Shown here: positions 18,807 to 28,983 of the stretch, piece after piece
Position numbering within the stretch: position 1 is the stretch's first letter
How the letters are laid out: every line of letters begins with the position of its first letter
From: Oxalobacteraceae bacterium OTU3CINTB1
GTDB taxonomy: Bacteria > Pseudomonadota > Gammaproteobacteria > Burkholderiales > Burkholderiaceae_D
Direction: 5' to 3'
Assembly: GCA_024123955.1 (NCBI GenBank)
Contig: CP099652.1
Span: 496,001 to 560,000, forward strand
Length of the DNA: 64,000 nucleotides
Program-made: the position numbers and the translations under genes
Notes under the pieces: model-generated
What the model saw: only the letters and a program-made list of their open reading frames with translations
Databases searched by the model: none
What the model was told of the DNA's origin: nothing

Positions 18807-21244
18807 AAAAGCTCTGGTTCCAGCTGCACTGGTTTGTCGGCATCACGGCCGGCACGATCCTGATACTGATCGGGCTGACCGGCGCCATCCTCGCCTTCCG
18901 CGACGAGATACTGGACCTGTTGAATCCGGGCGTGATGCACGTTGCGGTGGATCCGGTGGCGCCGGTGCTGGCGCCGCCGCACATCGCGCAGGCGGCCAGG
19001 CTGCTGCATCCGGACGCGCGCATCACCGGCATCATCGTCTACACCGAACCGGGTACCACCGCGCGCGTGACGATTGCGCCGGCGCCCGGCGCCGAGCATG
19101 GCGAAACGATTTATCTCAATCCGTACACCGGCGCGCTGCTGCCGCCGCTGCATTACGACGAGGCTTTCGAATGGGTGGAGTCGCTGCATCGCCACCTGCT
19201 GCTGCCGCGCGACGTCGGCCGCATCGTGCTGGGCATCCTGGCGATCTGCCTGCTGGGACTTTCGCTGAGCGGACTGTATCTGCGCTGGCCGCGCCGCGCG
19301 CTCGACTGGCGCACCTGGCTGACCTTCGACACGCGCCTGAAAGGCCGCTCCTTCCTGTGGGGGTTGCATTCGGTGGTTGGCACCTGGGCGCTGGCGGCGT
19401 ACGTGGTCTTCACGCTGACAGGTCTGTACTGGAGTTTCGACGTGGTGCGCGATACCGTCGACGGCTGGCTGGGCACCACCCGTCCGCCGCGCATGGCGAC
19501 CGCGCCGAAGCCGAAAGGCGTCAAGCCGCCGAAGGCCGCCGCCGCGCAGGCCGACCTGACCGCCAGCTGGGCGACCTTCCAGCAGGCCGCGCCGGACTGG
19601 AAGATGGCCTTCCTGCGGCCGCCGGAGCGCGCCACGCAGCCGATCCAGATCCTGTGGGTGGCCAATGACGCGCCGCACGTGCGCGCGCGTGGCCGCATGT
19701 CGGTCAACCAGCAGACCGGCGCCATGATCAAGAACGAGCCGTATCGCGACATGGCGATCGGCACGCGCGCGCAGTCGACGATTTATCCGCTGCATTTGGG
19801 GACGTATTTCGGCTTGCCCGGTCGTCTGTTCATGTTCCTTACCAGTCTGGCGCTGCCCGGCTTCGCGATCACCGGCTGGATGCTGTACCTGAACCGCCGC
19901 CGCCAGAAGCGCATCGCGCAGGCCGAGCGCGCGCAGTTCGCGGCCACGGCCGGCGCCAATGTCGCCGATACGTCGCTGGAGCCGGTCCTGATGGCCTACG
20001 CCAGCCAAACCGGCCAGGCCGAACGCCTTGCGCTGCAAAGCGCGGCCGCCTTGCAGAAGGCCGGCGTTCCGGTCCACGTGCACTCGCTGGAAAAACTGAC
20101 GCCGCCGCAGCTGGTCAAGTACCGGCGCGCGCTGTTCGTCGCCAGCAGCTTCGGCGAAGGCGAACCGCCGGACGGCGCGCGCCGCTTCAGCCGACTGCTG
20201 CAAACGGCGGCCGAGGAGCTGGCGCACATGCAGTACGCGGTGCTGGCGCTGGGCGACCGCAACTACGTGCAGTTCTGCGGCTTCGGCCAGACCCTGGACC
20301 AGCGCCTGCGCGTGATGGGCGCGCGGCCGCTGCATCCGATGATTGAAGTCGACAACGGCGACGCCGGCGCCCTGGCGCGCTGGTCGCACACCTTGCGTGA
20401 ATTGATCGGCGGCGATTCGGCCGAGGTGTCGCTGTCGGCGGCGGTGGCGGAATCGGACTATACCCACTGGACGCTGATGGAGCGCCAACTGCTCAACCCC
20501 GGCAGCGTCGGCGATGGGCTGTACGAAATCACGCTGTGCGGCGGCGATGCCGAAGCGGCCGCCAACTGGCAACCGGGCGCGCTGGTCGACATTTGGCCGG
20601 GCCATTACACGCCGGCCGGCGCCACCGACGCGCAACGCCAGGCCATCGCGCCGCGCCGCTACTCGCTGGCGTCGCTGCCGTCGGACGGCGGCATGCAGCT
20701 GCTGGTGCGCCAGGTGCGCCACGACCAAGGCATGGGCCTGGCCTCCGGCTGGCTGACGGCGCACGCGGCGCCTGGCGCCACGGTGCGCGTGCGCCTGGTG
20801 GCCAATCCGTCGTTCGACGCGCATCCACAGCCGCTGCCGAGCATTTACATCGGCAACGGTTCCGGCATGGCCGGTTTGCGTTCGCATTTGCGCGCGCGCG
20901 TGCGCGGCGGCTTGCGCCGCAACTGGCTGATTTTCGGCGAGCGCCAGCGCGAGTTCGACAGCATCTGCGCCGACGAGGTGCGCGATTACCGCGAGCGCGG
21001 TTTCCTGCCGGAGCTGGACCTGGTGTTCTCGCGCGACGTCTCCGGCGGCGAATATGTGCAGGACCGCATGCGCACCAAAGCCGACACCTTGCGCGCCTGG
21101 ATCGCCGAGGGCGCCGTGCTGTATGTCTGCGGCAGTTTGCAAGGCATGGCCGGCGGCGTCGAAGCCGCGCTGGAGGAAATCATCGGCCGCGCCGCGCTCG
21201 ACGATCTGATCGAGACAGGCCGCTATCGCCGCGATGTCTATTGA
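18803..21244 (+). CDS. PepSY membrane / flavodoxin / NADPH reductase fusion, probable ferric-siderophore reductase
   Basis: An 813-residue fusion. Residues 1-390 form a PepSY-TM region with four membrane segments (LHWFVGITAGTILILIGLTG at the start) and a long periplasmic loop. Residues about 393-540 are flavodoxin-like (MAYASQTGQAERLALQSA). Residues about 555-813 resemble the cytochrome P450/sulfite reductase flavoprotein module, with RRYSLASLPSDGG as FAD-binding R-x-Y-S and YVCGSLQGMAGGVEAAL for NADPH. Such proteins are often annotated as sulfite reductase flavoprotein alpha. The link to a siderophore receptor and the Fur box suggests electrons pass from cytoplasmic NADPH across the membrane to ferric siderophore. 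GTG start overlapping the receptor stop. Confidence 0.88.
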   Translation: MKKLWFQLHWFVGITAGTILILIGLTGAILAFRDEILDLLNPGVMHVAVDPVAPVLAPPHIAQAARLLHPDARITGIIVYTEPGTTARVTIAPAPGAEHGETIYLNPYTGALLPPLHYDEAFEWVESLHRHLLLPRDVGRIVLGILAICLLGLSLSGLYLRWPRRALDWRTWLTFDTRLKGRSFLWGLHSVVGTWALAAYVVFTLTGLYWSFDVVRDTVDGWLGTTRPPRMATAPKPKGVKPPKAAAAQADLTASWATFQQAAPDWKMAFLRPPERATQPIQILWVANDAPHVRARGRMSVNQQTGAMIKNEPYRDMAIGTRAQSTIYPLHLGTYFGLPGRLFMFLTSLALPGFAITGWMLYLNRRRQKRIAQAERAQFAATAGANVADTSLEPVLMAYASQTGQAERLALQSAAALQKAGVPVHVHSLEKLTPPQLVKYRRALFVASSFGEGEPPDGARRFSRLLQTAAEELAHMQYAVLALGDRNYVQFCGFGQTLDQRLRVMGARPLHPMIEVDNGDAGALARWSHTLRELIGGDSAEVSLSAAVAESDYTHWTLMERQLLNPGSVGDGLYEITLCGGDAEAAANWQPGALVDIWPGHYTPAGATDAQRQAIAPRRYSLASLPSDGGMQLLVRQVRHDQGMGLASGWLTAHAAPGATVRVRLVANPSFDAHPQPLPSIYIGNGSGMAGLRSHLRARVRGGLRRNWLIFGERQREFDSICADEVRDYRERGFLPELDLVFSRDVSGGEYVQDRMRTKADTLRAWIAEGAVLYVCGSLQGMAGGVEAALEEIIGRAALDDLIETGRYRRDVY

Positions 21245-22288
21245 TTAGAGTGCGGTCTCGTAGCCTTCAAGGACGTTGACGACGTTGGTGCCCAGCTCCT
21301 TGACCGCATAGCCGCCTTCGAAGATGAAGGCGGTCGGCAGGCCCAAATAGGCCAGGCGCTCGCCCACTTTCAGGTAATCCGCGCTTTGCAGCGCGAAGCG
21401 CGACAGCGGATCGCCGGCGAACGTGTCCACGCCCAGCGACACCACCAGCGCGTCCGGCGCGTAGCCGCCGATGCGGATGCAGGCCGTCTCCAGCGCCGTG
21501 AACCAGGCCTTGACCGAGCTGCCCGCCGCCAGCGACAGATTCATATTGAAGCCCTGGCCCGCGCCTTCGCCCCGTTCGTCCGCATGCCCCAGATAAAACG
21601 GATATTCGCTGCGTGGATCGGCGTGGATGGACACGAACAGCACGTCGTCGCGCCCGTAGAAAATGCTCTGCGTGCCGTTGCCGTGGTGGTAGTCGATGTC
21701 GATGATGGCGACCTTCTTCGCGCCGTCGTCGAGCATGTGCTGGGCGGCCAGCGCGGCGTTGTTCAGGAAGCAGTAGCCGCCGAAGAAATCGGCGCCGGCG
21801 TGGTGGCCCGGCGGGCGGCTCAGCACAAAGGCGCCGCGCTCGCCCAGCCGCAGCGCGTGCGCGGCGTTGACCGCGCAGTCCGCGCCGGTCTTGGCGGCGG
21901 TCCAGGTGCCGGCCGTCAGCGGCGTGCCGCTGTCCATCGAGTACAAACCGAGTTTGGCGCAGAAGTTATCCGGCTCGATGTCGGCGCGCAGCGTGCGCAC
22001 CGGCCAGACGGCGGGGAAGGCGTCCTTCTGCGCGTTGGCCGGGTCGAGCGCCAGCCATTCGCTCCACGCGGTGCGCAGGAAGTGCAGGTAGCGCGGCGTG
22101 TGGATGCGCTCGAGCGACATCAACGGCACGCCGTGCGGCGTGACGATGCGGCCAAGGCCGCGCCGGCCCAGCTCCGCCAGCACCGAGTCGGCCCGCTCCG
22201 GCTTTTCGAAGCACGGCACCATCTCGCCGCGAAACATCTCGTAGCGTCCCCGGTGCTGGGCATGCAGCTCGTTGTAGAAGGTGAGCAC
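21245..22288 (-). CDS. Histone deacetylase / acetylpolyamine amidohydrolase family protein
   Basis: Zinc-dependent deacetylase-fold hydrolase of 347 residues. Hallmarks: RPPGHHAG (active-site His pair), DIDYHHGNGTQSIFY (Asp-x-His zinc ligands), SLGVDTFAGDPL (second Asp) and FIFEGGYAV. The length suits bacterial class II HDAC-like amidohydrolases. Acetylated polyamines or small amides are more likely substrates than proteins. It has a GTG start. The stop directly abuts the end of the convergent reductase gene, so no room for a terminator exists. gshA lies 21 nt upstream on the same strand, so the two may be co-transcribed. Confidence 0.9.
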   Translation of the reverse strand: MLTFYNELHAQHRGRYEMFRGEMVPCFEKPERADSVLAELGRRGLGRIVTPHGVPLMSLERIHTPRYLHFLRTAWSEWLALDPANAQKDAFPAVWPVRTLRADIEPDNFCAKLGLYSMDSGTPLTAGTWTAAKTGADCAVNAAHALRLGERGAFVLSRPPGHHAGADFFGGYCFLNNAALAAQHMLDDGAKKVAIIDIDYHHGNGTQSIFYGRDDVLFVSIHADPRSEYPFYLGHADERGEGAGQGFNMNLSLAAGSSVKAWFTALETACIRIGGYAPDALVVSLGVDTFAGDPLSRFALQSADYLKVGERLAYLGLPTAFIFEGGYAVKELGTNVVNVLEGYETAL

Positions 22289-22309
22289 GGGCGCCCCGAA
22301 GGTGTGTGG

Positions 22310-23908
22310 TTAGTCGCAGTCGACGGTGGAGTGGCACAAATTGCTGGCCCGGTAGGCGGCCACGTAATCGTCGAAATTGTTCTGCGGGGCGGCTTCCATC
22401 TCGGCCTGCTCGGCCAGGGAGGCGGCGGCCAGGCCGTCGAAATACGCCGCTTGGTCGGCGCTCGGCGGATGGCTGCGGAAGTAGGCGGCGTGCTTTTCGC
22501 TCTGCGCCAGCCCGAATGCGGCGAACGACTTGCCGTTGGCTTGCAACGTGGCCAGCACCTTGGCCGACGGCGTCAGGCTGGCGTCGGCCAGCTTGGCCGC
22601 TTGCGATGCGATCGCGTTGGCATGCGCGCTGTCGCCGCGCAGCGAGTCGAGCAGCTCGGCCGCCGGACGGATACGTTCGAGCAGGTCGGCGCCCCAGCTT
22701 TGCAGGCCGATGTCGCCGTCGTCGTTGGTCAGGGTCAGCCCCGGACGGCGGCCTTCCTTGACGGTGCGGGCGAAGTTGCGCGTGTGGCGCAGGCTTTCCT
22801 CGGGCGTGATCTTCGGGCTTTCCTCCAGTGCGCAGAACAGCAGGAAGGCGTCGAGGAAGCGGCCCGCTTCGACGCTGATGCCGACCGGCTCGAACGGGTC
22901 GACGTCCATGCAGCGCACTTCAATGTACTGCACGCCGCGCGCGCACAGCGCCTGGATCGGCCGTTCGCCGGTCTGGATCACGCGCTTGGGACGGATGGTG
23001 GAGTAGTACTCGTTTTCGATCTGCAGCACGTTGGTGCTGAGCTGTATCCATTCGTCACCGCGCTTGGTGCCCAGTTCCGCGTAAGGCGCGTACGGCTGGT
23101 TGACGGCCTTGGTCAGCGCGGCGACGTAACTGTCCAAACAGTTCTCGTGCGGGCTCAGACCCGATTGCGCGTCGTTCTGGTAACCGAGGTCGCTCATGCG
23201 CAGACTGGTGGCGTAGGGCAGGTAAAGCGTGTCCTCGGACAGCGTTTCGAGCTTGTGCGGACGCCCGCGCAGGAAGCCGGTCGACAGCACCGGCGAGGCG
23301 CCGAACAGGTACATCAGCAGCCAGCTGTAGCGGCGGAAGTTGCGGATGGTGGCCAGGTAGGCTTCCGACTGATAGCCCTTTTTCGACAGGCGCTTTTCAG
23401 CTGGTTCGTTCTCCGCCAGCACGCGCCACAGGCGTTCGTCCAGCGAGTAGTTATAGTGGATGCCGGCGATGCACTGCATCGCTTTCCCGTAGCGCAGCGC
23501 CAGGCCGCGGCGGTACACATGTTTGAGCGTGCCCAGATTGGAGCTGCCGTACCAGGCGATCTCGATGTCTTCCTCGCCCGGCAGTTGGCATGGCATCGAC
23601 TGGCTCCACAAAAGCTCGTCGCCCAATTTGCTGTACGCGTAGCGGTGGATGCCGTCGAGCTTTTCGATGGTGGTGGCGATGTCCTTTTCGGCCGGCGTGA
23701 TGAACTCCAGCAGCGCCTCGGCATAATCGGTGGTGATTTGCGGATGCGTCAGGGCCGAGCCCACGGCCACTGGATGCGGCGTGGTGGCCAGATGGCCGCT
23801 CCGGTCAACCCGCAAGGTTTCGCGCTCGATGCCACGCAAGCCGCCGAGCACCGCGCGGTGCTCTGGCTTGGCCAGCAGTGCCAGGCGGCGAGTCAGTAGA
23901 TTGGACAA
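22310..23908 (-). CDS. gshA: Glutamate-cysteine ligase
   Basis: First enzyme of glutathione synthesis, joining Glu and Cys with ATP. The protein has 532 residues from the TTG at 23908. This start was preferred because AAAGGAAG ends 6 nt before it and the product then begins like other GshA proteins. The ATG at 23932 (eight codons longer) lacks a ribosome binding site. The N-terminal GIERETLRV motif is the gamma-proteobacterial GshA signature, with [17 protein letters not shown] and a Met-Pro-Cys stretch (QSMPCQLP) further on. Complete and without odd features. Confidence 0.93.
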   Translation of the reverse strand: MSNLLTRRLALLAKPEHRAVLGGLRGIERETLRVDRSGHLATTPHPVAVGSALTHPQITTDYAEALLEFITPAEKDIATTIEKLDGIHRYAYSKLGDELLWSQSMPCQLPGEEDIEIAWYGSSNLGTLKHVYRRGLALRYGKAMQCIAGIHYNYSLDERLWRVLAENEPAEKRLSKKGYQSEAYLATIRNFRRYSWLLMYLFGASPVLSTGFLRGRPHKLETLSEDTLYLPYATSLRMSDLGYQNDAQSGLSPHENCLDSYVAALTKAVNQPYAPYAELGTKRGDEWIQLSTNVLQIENEYYSTIRPKRVIQTGERPIQALCARGVQYIEVRCMDVDPFEPVGISVEAGRFLDAFLLFCALEESPKITPEESLRHTRNFARTVKEGRRPGLTLTNDDGDIGLQSWGADLLERIRPAAELLDSLRGDSAHANAIASQAAKLADASLTPSAKVLATLQANGKSFAAFGLAQSEKHAAYFRSHPPSADQAAYFDGLAAASLAEQAEMEAAPQNNFDDYVAAYRASNLCHSTVDCD

Positions 23909-24081
23909 TTGGATCTTCCTTTCGTGTTGCATCAAACAAACTGTGAGGTGCGAGATTAACCGAAAACGGGCAAACGCGTCGGCAAGGCCAAAAGTTGGCC
24001 ATCACCAAAGATCGCTTGCTAGTTTATCAAATAGTGGGGGAGGTGGCGCAAAGCCAGCATATCCCGGGGGAGGGGCGCCTG

Positions 24082-24921
24082 TCAGTGCGCCCGCGCACCG
24101 GTCACGCGCTCGATGCCGGCCAGGTCGGTCCAGCTTTGCACATCGGTGTAACCTTGTTCGGATAATAACTGTCGCACCGCCGCCGACTGGTCGTAGCCGT
24201 GCTCCATCAGCAGCCACCCTTGTGGCTTCAAATGTGCCCTGGCCCCGGCGACGATGATGCGCAGCGCCGACAGGCCGTCGGCGTGGTCGGTCAGCGCGCC
24301 CACCGGTTCGTAGCGTAGATCGCCCTCGGACAGATGGCGGTCGCCGCTGGCGATGTACGGCGGGTTGGAGGCGATGACGTCGAACGGCGGCCTTGCCTCC
24401 AGCGCCGCGTACCAGTCGCTTTGCAGGAAGGCGACGCGGGCGCCGTTGGCGGCGGCGTTGCGGCGCGCCACGGCCAGCGCCTCGCCGCTGACATCGAGGG
24501 CGGTGACGTCGGCGTCGCGCCGCGTATGGGCCAGGGCGACGGCGATGGCGCCGCTGCCGGTGCCCATGTCGAGCACACGGCCCGACTGCGGCAGCCGCTC
24601 CAGGGTCAGCTCGACCAGCAGTTCGGTGTCGGGACGCGGTATCAGCACGGCGCCGCCGACTTCAAACGGCAGGCCGAAAAACTCCCGCTGGCCGACGATG
24701 TAGGCGATCGGTTCGCCGTCCAGGCGGCGCTGCACCAGCGCGGCGAAGCGCTGCGCCTCGTCGGCGTCCAGCGCCCGTTCGGACTGGGTGATCAGGCCGA
24801 CGCGGCTCAGTCCCAGCGCGTGGCACAGCAGGATGCGGTTGTCCAGCGCGTCGAGCAGCGACTGGATTTGCAGCGCGCCGACGGTGAGGCCGGCCTCGAT
24901 GGCGCCGAGTCGGTCGATCAT
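24082..24921 (-). CDS. prmC: Release factor glutamine methyltransferase
   Basis: N5-glutamine methyltransferase acting on the GGQ motif of release factors, 279 residues. SAM motif I is DMGTGSGAIAVALA and the catalytic NPPY is in ASNPPYIASG. The N-terminal helical domain covers residues 1-75. The ATG at 24921 overlaps the dsbB stop by 4 bp; the open frame runs further upstream inside dsbB but this is a shadow. Its substrate gene prfA lies two genes upstream in the same run. Confidence 0.93.
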   Translation of the reverse strand: MIDRLGAIEAGLTVGALQIQSLLDALDNRILLCHALGLSRVGLITQSERALDADEAQRFAALVQRRLDGEPIAYIVGQREFFGLPFEVGGAVLIPRPDTELLVELTLERLPQSGRVLDMGTGSGAIAVALAHTRRDADVTALDVSGEALAVARRNAAANGARVAFLQSDWYAALEARPPFDVIASNPPYIASGDRHLSEGDLRYEPVGALTDHADGLSALRIIVAGARAHLKPQGWLLMEHGYDQSAAVRQLLSEQGYTDVQSWTDLAGIERVTGARAH

Positions 24922-25391
24922 GCGCGCGGACGTCGCAACAGTGCCCACGCCAGCGCCAGGGCGAAGAAGGCGAACCAGATGAAGGACCACTGCGGAATCG
25001 ACAGGCCGAACCACGGCGCCAGCGCGTCCTCGCACAGGCCGTCGGCCCTGAACAGGAAGGGCAGGTAGGTGGCGGTGGGGATCTTGTTGAGGAAGGTCTC
25101 CATCGGGTCGATGCCGCACGACAGGCCGGGGTTGGCCAGCACGTACAGGTGGTCGCCGGCGTAATACAGCCCGCCCAGCGCGGCCAGCAGGCCAACGCCG
25201 GCGCCGATTTTCGGCTTGCTGATATACGCGCCGACCAGCGACGCGATGCCGATCGCCAGGAACAGGTAGCGCTGGATCACGCACAGCGGACACGGAAGCA
25301 TGTCGAGGCCATGCTGCAGGTACAGGGCGACGGCGACCACGCCGAAGCTGGCGAAGGCGATAAACAGCAGCAGGGAGCGGGACTGGTTCAT
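24918..25391 (-). CDS. dsbB: Disulfide bond formation protein B
   Basis: Inner-membrane quinone reductase that re-oxidises DsbA, 157 residues. Four membrane segments are visible. The first catalytic pair is CPLC in DMLPCPLCVIQRY; the second comprises Cys in GLSCGIDP and Cys in GLCEDA. An Arg follows the CPLCVIQ segment, as needed for quinone activation. The ATG at 25391 was chosen because the longer frame adds a hydrophilic leader not seen in DsbB. It is inserted between prfA and prmC, overlapping prmC by 4 bp. Confidence 0.93.
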   Translation of the reverse strand: MNQSRSLLLFIAFASFGVVAVALYLQHGLDMLPCPLCVIQRYLFLAIGIASLVGAYISKPKIGAGVGLLAALGGLYYAGDHLYVLANPGLSCGIDPMETFLNKIPTATYLPFLFRADGLCEDALAPWFGLSIPQWSFIWFAFFALALAWALLRRPRA

Positions 25392-25456
25392 GTTGTTATC
25401 CGTTTTGTAGGTCGCGTGATTTTCGCACATTGGCGACAGCGGAGCTTAGGCGGCCC

Positions 25457-26533
25457 TTAATCGCCCAGCGCCGCCAGCAACTCGGCCTGGTGTTCGGCCG
25501 CCAGCGCGTTGGTCAGCTCCGTCAGGTCGCCGTCCATGATGAAATCGAGCTTGTACAAGGTCAGGTTGATGCGGTGGTCCGTCATGCGGCCCTGCGGGAA
25601 GTTGTAAGTGCGAATCCGCTCGCTGCGGTCGCCCGAGCCGATCAGGCTCTTACGGGTGGCCGCTTCCTTCGATTGCTGCTCGCGCAGCTGCACGTCCTTG
25701 ATGCGCGCCGCCAGCACCTTCATCGCCTGCGCCTTGTTCTTGTGCTGCGAGCGGTCGTCCTGGCATTCGACCACGATCCCGGTCGGTAAGTGGGTCAGGC
25801 GCACGGCGGAATCGGTCTTGTTGATGTGCTGACCGCCGGCGCCGGACGCGCGGAAGGTGTCGATGCGCAGGTCGGCCGGGTTGATGTTGACGTCTTCGAC
25901 TTCGTCCGCCTCCGGCATCACCGCCACGGTGCAGGCGGAGGTGTGGATGCGGCCCTGCGTTTCGGTGGCCGGCACGCGCTGCACGCGGTGGCCGCCGGAT
26001 TCGAACTTCAGCTTGGCGTAGACGCCGTTGCCGACCAGGCGCACGATCACCTCGCGGTAGCCGCCCAGGTCCGACGCCGATTCCGACACCACTTCCACCT
26101 GCCAGCGATTGCGCTCGGCGAAGCGGGTGTACATGCGCAGCAGGTCGCCGGCGAACAAGGCCGATTCGTCGCCGCCGGTGCCGGCGCGGATTTCGAGGAA
26201 GATGTTGCGCTCGTCGTTGGCGTCCTTCGGCAGCAGCATTTTCTGCAGCTCGATTTCCAGTTCCGCCATGCGGGCCTTGGACGCTTCGATTTCGTCCTGC
26301 GCGAATTCCTTCATCTCCGGATCGGACAGCATCTCCTGCGCGGCGACACCGTCGCCGATCGCCTCCTGATACGAGTTGTAGAGCGCGACCAGCGGACCGA
26401 GTTCGGCGTGCTCGCGGGTCATTTTCCGGTAGGCGTCCATATTGCTGGTCGCGCCTTCGGACATCAGCAGTTCATCGAGTTCGACCAGGCGGTTGGCCAA
26501 TTGATCGAGCTTGGACAGCATGGATGGTTTCAT
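25457..26533 (-). CDS. prfA: Peptide chain release factor 1
   Basis: Class I release factor for UAA/UAG, 358 residues. The GGQ catalytic motif is in [15 protein letters not shown]. The PAT anticodon-like tripeptide is in [12 protein letters not shown], which identifies RF1 instead of RF2. The start [12 protein letters not shown] at 26533 equals the family N-terminus. It follows hemA by about 105 bp in the same direction. Confidence 0.97.
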   Translation of the reverse strand: MKPSMLSKLDQLANRLVELDELLMSEGATSNMDAYRKMTREHAELGPLVALYNSYQEAIGDGVAAQEMLSDPEMKEFAQDEIEASKARMAELEIELQKMLLPKDANDERNIFLEIRAGTGGDESALFAGDLLRMYTRFAERNRWQVEVVSESASDLGGYREVIVRLVGNGVYAKLKFESGGHRVQRVPATETQGRIHTSACTVAVMPEADEVEDVNINPADLRIDTFRASGAGGQHINKTDSAVRLTHLPTGIVVECQDDRSQHKNKAQAMKVLAARIKDVQLREQQSKEAATRKSLIGSGDRSERIRTYNFPQGRMTDHRINLTLYKLDFIMDGDLTELTNALAAEHQAELLAALGD

Positions 26534-26638
26534 AGCGTATTCGGTATTCCGTGAGGGGTGAAGCGGATGCCGCGAGGACGCGGCGCGAGGTGCGACCGAC
26601 GGCAAGCACCGTCGGCGGTGTGGTGCGTGGCGGGGGCG

Positions 26639-27913
26639 CTAACGGCGGCCGCGGAACAGCTGCGGCAGCAGCTCGGCCAGGTGGGCGCGCTCGTCGCCCT
26701 GGGCACGGTGCAGCGCCTGCTGCGGACCGTGCATGAACTTCGCGGTCAGGCCCTTGGACAGGGCTTCGAGGACGGCGTCGATGTCCTCGCCCTTGGCCAG
26801 CATCTTGCGGGCGCGTTCCAGTTCGACCTGGCGCAGCGCCTCGCCGTTTTCCTGCAAACTTTGGATGACCGGCACCACGGCGCGGTCGTCGATCCAGTGC
26901 ATGAACGACTGCACCCGCGTCTCGATGATCGCCTCGGCCTGCGCGACGGCGGCCAGGCGGTTTTCCATCCCGGTCTGCACGACTTTACCAAGATCGTCGA
27001 CGGTGTACAGGAAGGCGTCGTTCAGGCGCGACACCTCCGGCTCGATATCGCGCGGGACGGCCAGATCGACCATGAACATCGGCTTGTGGCGGCGCGCCTT
27101 GATCGCGCGCTCCACCATGCCAAGGCCGATCAGCGGCAGCGACGAGGCGGTGCAGGAGATGACGATGTCGTACTGGTGCAGCTTGTCCTGCAAATCGGCC
27201 AGCCGGATCGCGCGGCCGCCGTAGCGGTGCGCCAGCAGCTCGCCGCGTTCCAGGGTGCGGTTGGCGATGGTGATGGTCTTTGGATTCTGCGCCGCGAAGT
27301 GGGTGGCGCACAATTCGATCATCTCGCCGGCGCCGATGAACAGCACGTTCTGCTCGGAGATCTTGTCGAAGATGCGCTGCGACAGGCGCACGGCGGCGGC
27401 GGCCATCGACACGCTGTGCGCGCCGATCTCGGTGGTGCTGCGTACTTCCTTGGCGACCGAGAAGCTGCGCTGGAACAGCTGGTGCAGATAGGTGCCCAGC
27501 CCGCCCGCTTCGTCGGCGGTGCGGATGGCGTCCTTGATCTGGCCGAGGATCTGCGTCTCGCCCAGCACCATCGAATCGAGCCCGGAGGCGACGCGGAAGG
27601 TGTGGCGCACGGCGTCGTGCTGCGGCAACAAATACAGGTGCGGACGCAGTTCGGCGTAGTTCAGCTTGTGGAAATCGGCAAGAAAATGGGCGCCGGCGTC
27701 GAGCGGCTCGGGCACCTGGCTGGCCGCGTAGAGCTCGGTGCGGTTGCAGGTCGACAGGATCGCCGCCTCGTCGCTGCCGCGATGGTCGATGCGCTCGAAC
27801 CACGAACGCGCCGCCACCACCGCCTGGCCGAGCTGGTCAGGGGCGAACGCCAGCTGCTCGCGTAGCGAGACCGGTGCGGTGTTGTGGTTGAGGCCGACGG
27901 CAAGCAGCTGCAT
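26639..27913 (-). CDS. hemA: Glutamyl-tRNA reductase
   Basis: First enzyme of C5-pathway tetrapyrrole synthesis, reducing Glu-tRNA to glutamate-1-semialdehyde with NADPH. It has 424 residues from the ATG at 27913 ([19 protein letters not shown]). The catalytic Cys is in [11 protein letters not shown]. The NADPH-binding motif is [15 protein letters not shown], and the C-terminal dimerisation helix region is complete. It is first in the hemA-prfA-dsbB-prmC run. Confidence 0.96.
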   Translation of the reverse strand: MQLLAVGLNHNTAPVSLREQLAFAPDQLGQAVVAARSWFERIDHRGSDEAAILSTCNRTELYAASQVPEPLDAGAHFLADFHKLNYAELRPHLYLLPQHDAVRHTFRVASGLDSMVLGETQILGQIKDAIRTADEAGGLGTYLHQLFQRSFSVAKEVRSTTEIGAHSVSMAAAAVRLSQRIFDKISEQNVLFIGAGEMIELCATHFAAQNPKTITIANRTLERGELLAHRYGGRAIRLADLQDKLHQYDIVISCTASSLPLIGLGMVERAIKARRHKPMFMVDLAVPRDIEPEVSRLNDAFLYTVDDLGKVVQTGMENRLAAVAQAEAIIETRVQSFMHWIDDRAVVPVIQSLQENGEALRQVELERARKMLAKGEDIDAVLEALSKGLTAKFMHGPQQALHRAQGDERAHLAELLPQLFRGRR

Positions 27914-28042
27914 TTCGGGTCCGGACGATGGATTAGCGGACATTATACCGTGATGTACCTGTATCTTGCCCCGGAGCTTGCCCCGAAGCTGCCTAAAGCC
28001 ATAGCAGCCGCCCTTGCCTTCGGAGCAGTCCGGCCGGGAGGA

Positions 28043-28735
28043 TCAGGCCGCGCCGAGTTTTTCCAGACGGTAACCGTAGCTGTAGACCGGCACCAGGCGG
28101 AAGCCGTTTTCCGGCTTCAGCTGTAATTTGTTGCGCACGCGCGAAACGTGGGTGTCCATGGTGCGGGACGGCACGGCGGTCTCGCGGATCCACACGGCTT
28201 CATGAATATAGGCGCGCGACAGCGGCCGCCCGATGTTGCGGAAAAATAACAGTGCGAGGTAGAACTCTTTGTGGGTGACGTCCAAGACCACGCCATCCAT
28301 CAGCAAACGGCCGGGCCGGGTCTCGAAAACGTATTGACCGAATTGCAATTGTTCAGCGCCGTTCTGGGCCGGATAGGCGCGTCGCAGCAGCGCTTGCACG
28401 CGCGCGACCATCTCGCTGCGGCGCAGCGGCTTGATCATGTAATCGTCGGCGCCGGCGGCCAGGCCGGCGACGATATCGTCCTCGCCGGAGCTGGTGGTGA
28501 GGAACAGCACGGGGGCGCTGTCGGGCAGCTTTTCACGAGCGCGGCGCATCACTTCGGCGCCGGTCAGATCGACCACCTGCCAGTCGAGTATGAGCATGTC
28601 GTAACTGTCTTTACGCAGCTGTGCCAGCACGTCTTTCGCGGTCTGAAAGCTGTGGCAAATGTGGCCGGCGGAGGTCAATACCTGGCAGATCAAGTCTGCC
28701 TGGCTGCGGTCGTTGTCGAGTACGGCGATTCTCAT
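28043..28735 (-). CDS. OmpR-family response regulator, no partner kinase nearby
   Basis: Two-domain regulator, 230 residues. The receiver has phospho-acceptor Asp51 in MLILDWQVVD, Thr in FLTTSS and Lys in YMIKPL. Its acidic pocket reads LDNDRSQ, so one residue of the usual DD pair is Asn. The C-terminal winged helix contains THKEFYLALLFF and the recognition segment SRTMDTHVSRVRNKL, followed by YSYGYRL. No histidine kinase lies on either side, so the partner is encoded elsewhere. Confidence 0.9.
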   Translation of the reverse strand: MRIAVLDNDRSQADLICQVLTSAGHICHSFQTAKDVLAQLRKDSYDMLILDWQVVDLTGAEVMRRAREKLPDSAPVLFLTTSSGEDDIVAGLAAGADDYMIKPLRRSEMVARVQALLRRAYPAQNGAEQLQFGQYVFETRPGRLLMDGVVLDVTHKEFYLALLFFRNIGRPLSRAYIHEAVWIRETAVPSRTMDTHVSRVRNKLQLKPENGFRLVPVYSYGYRLEKLGAA

Positions 28736-28983
28736 ACTGCTGCCTGTAGGAAATATATGTTAAAGAGATGTCACGTCAAATATAACAGAGATTCACAAAT
28801 TAATTGGCAGAATGATTAAATATTTTTTTTGGGACATTAACGTTTGTCGTTTGACAACGCATTTTTGTTGCATATTTTCATCGTGCGCGCCCGTTCGGTT
28901 ATTACACGGTACACTGGAAAAAGCCCGAATTCAATGAAGAAGTTGAAATTTGGAAAGAATCCTCAGTTCATCCGGGAGCCGCT

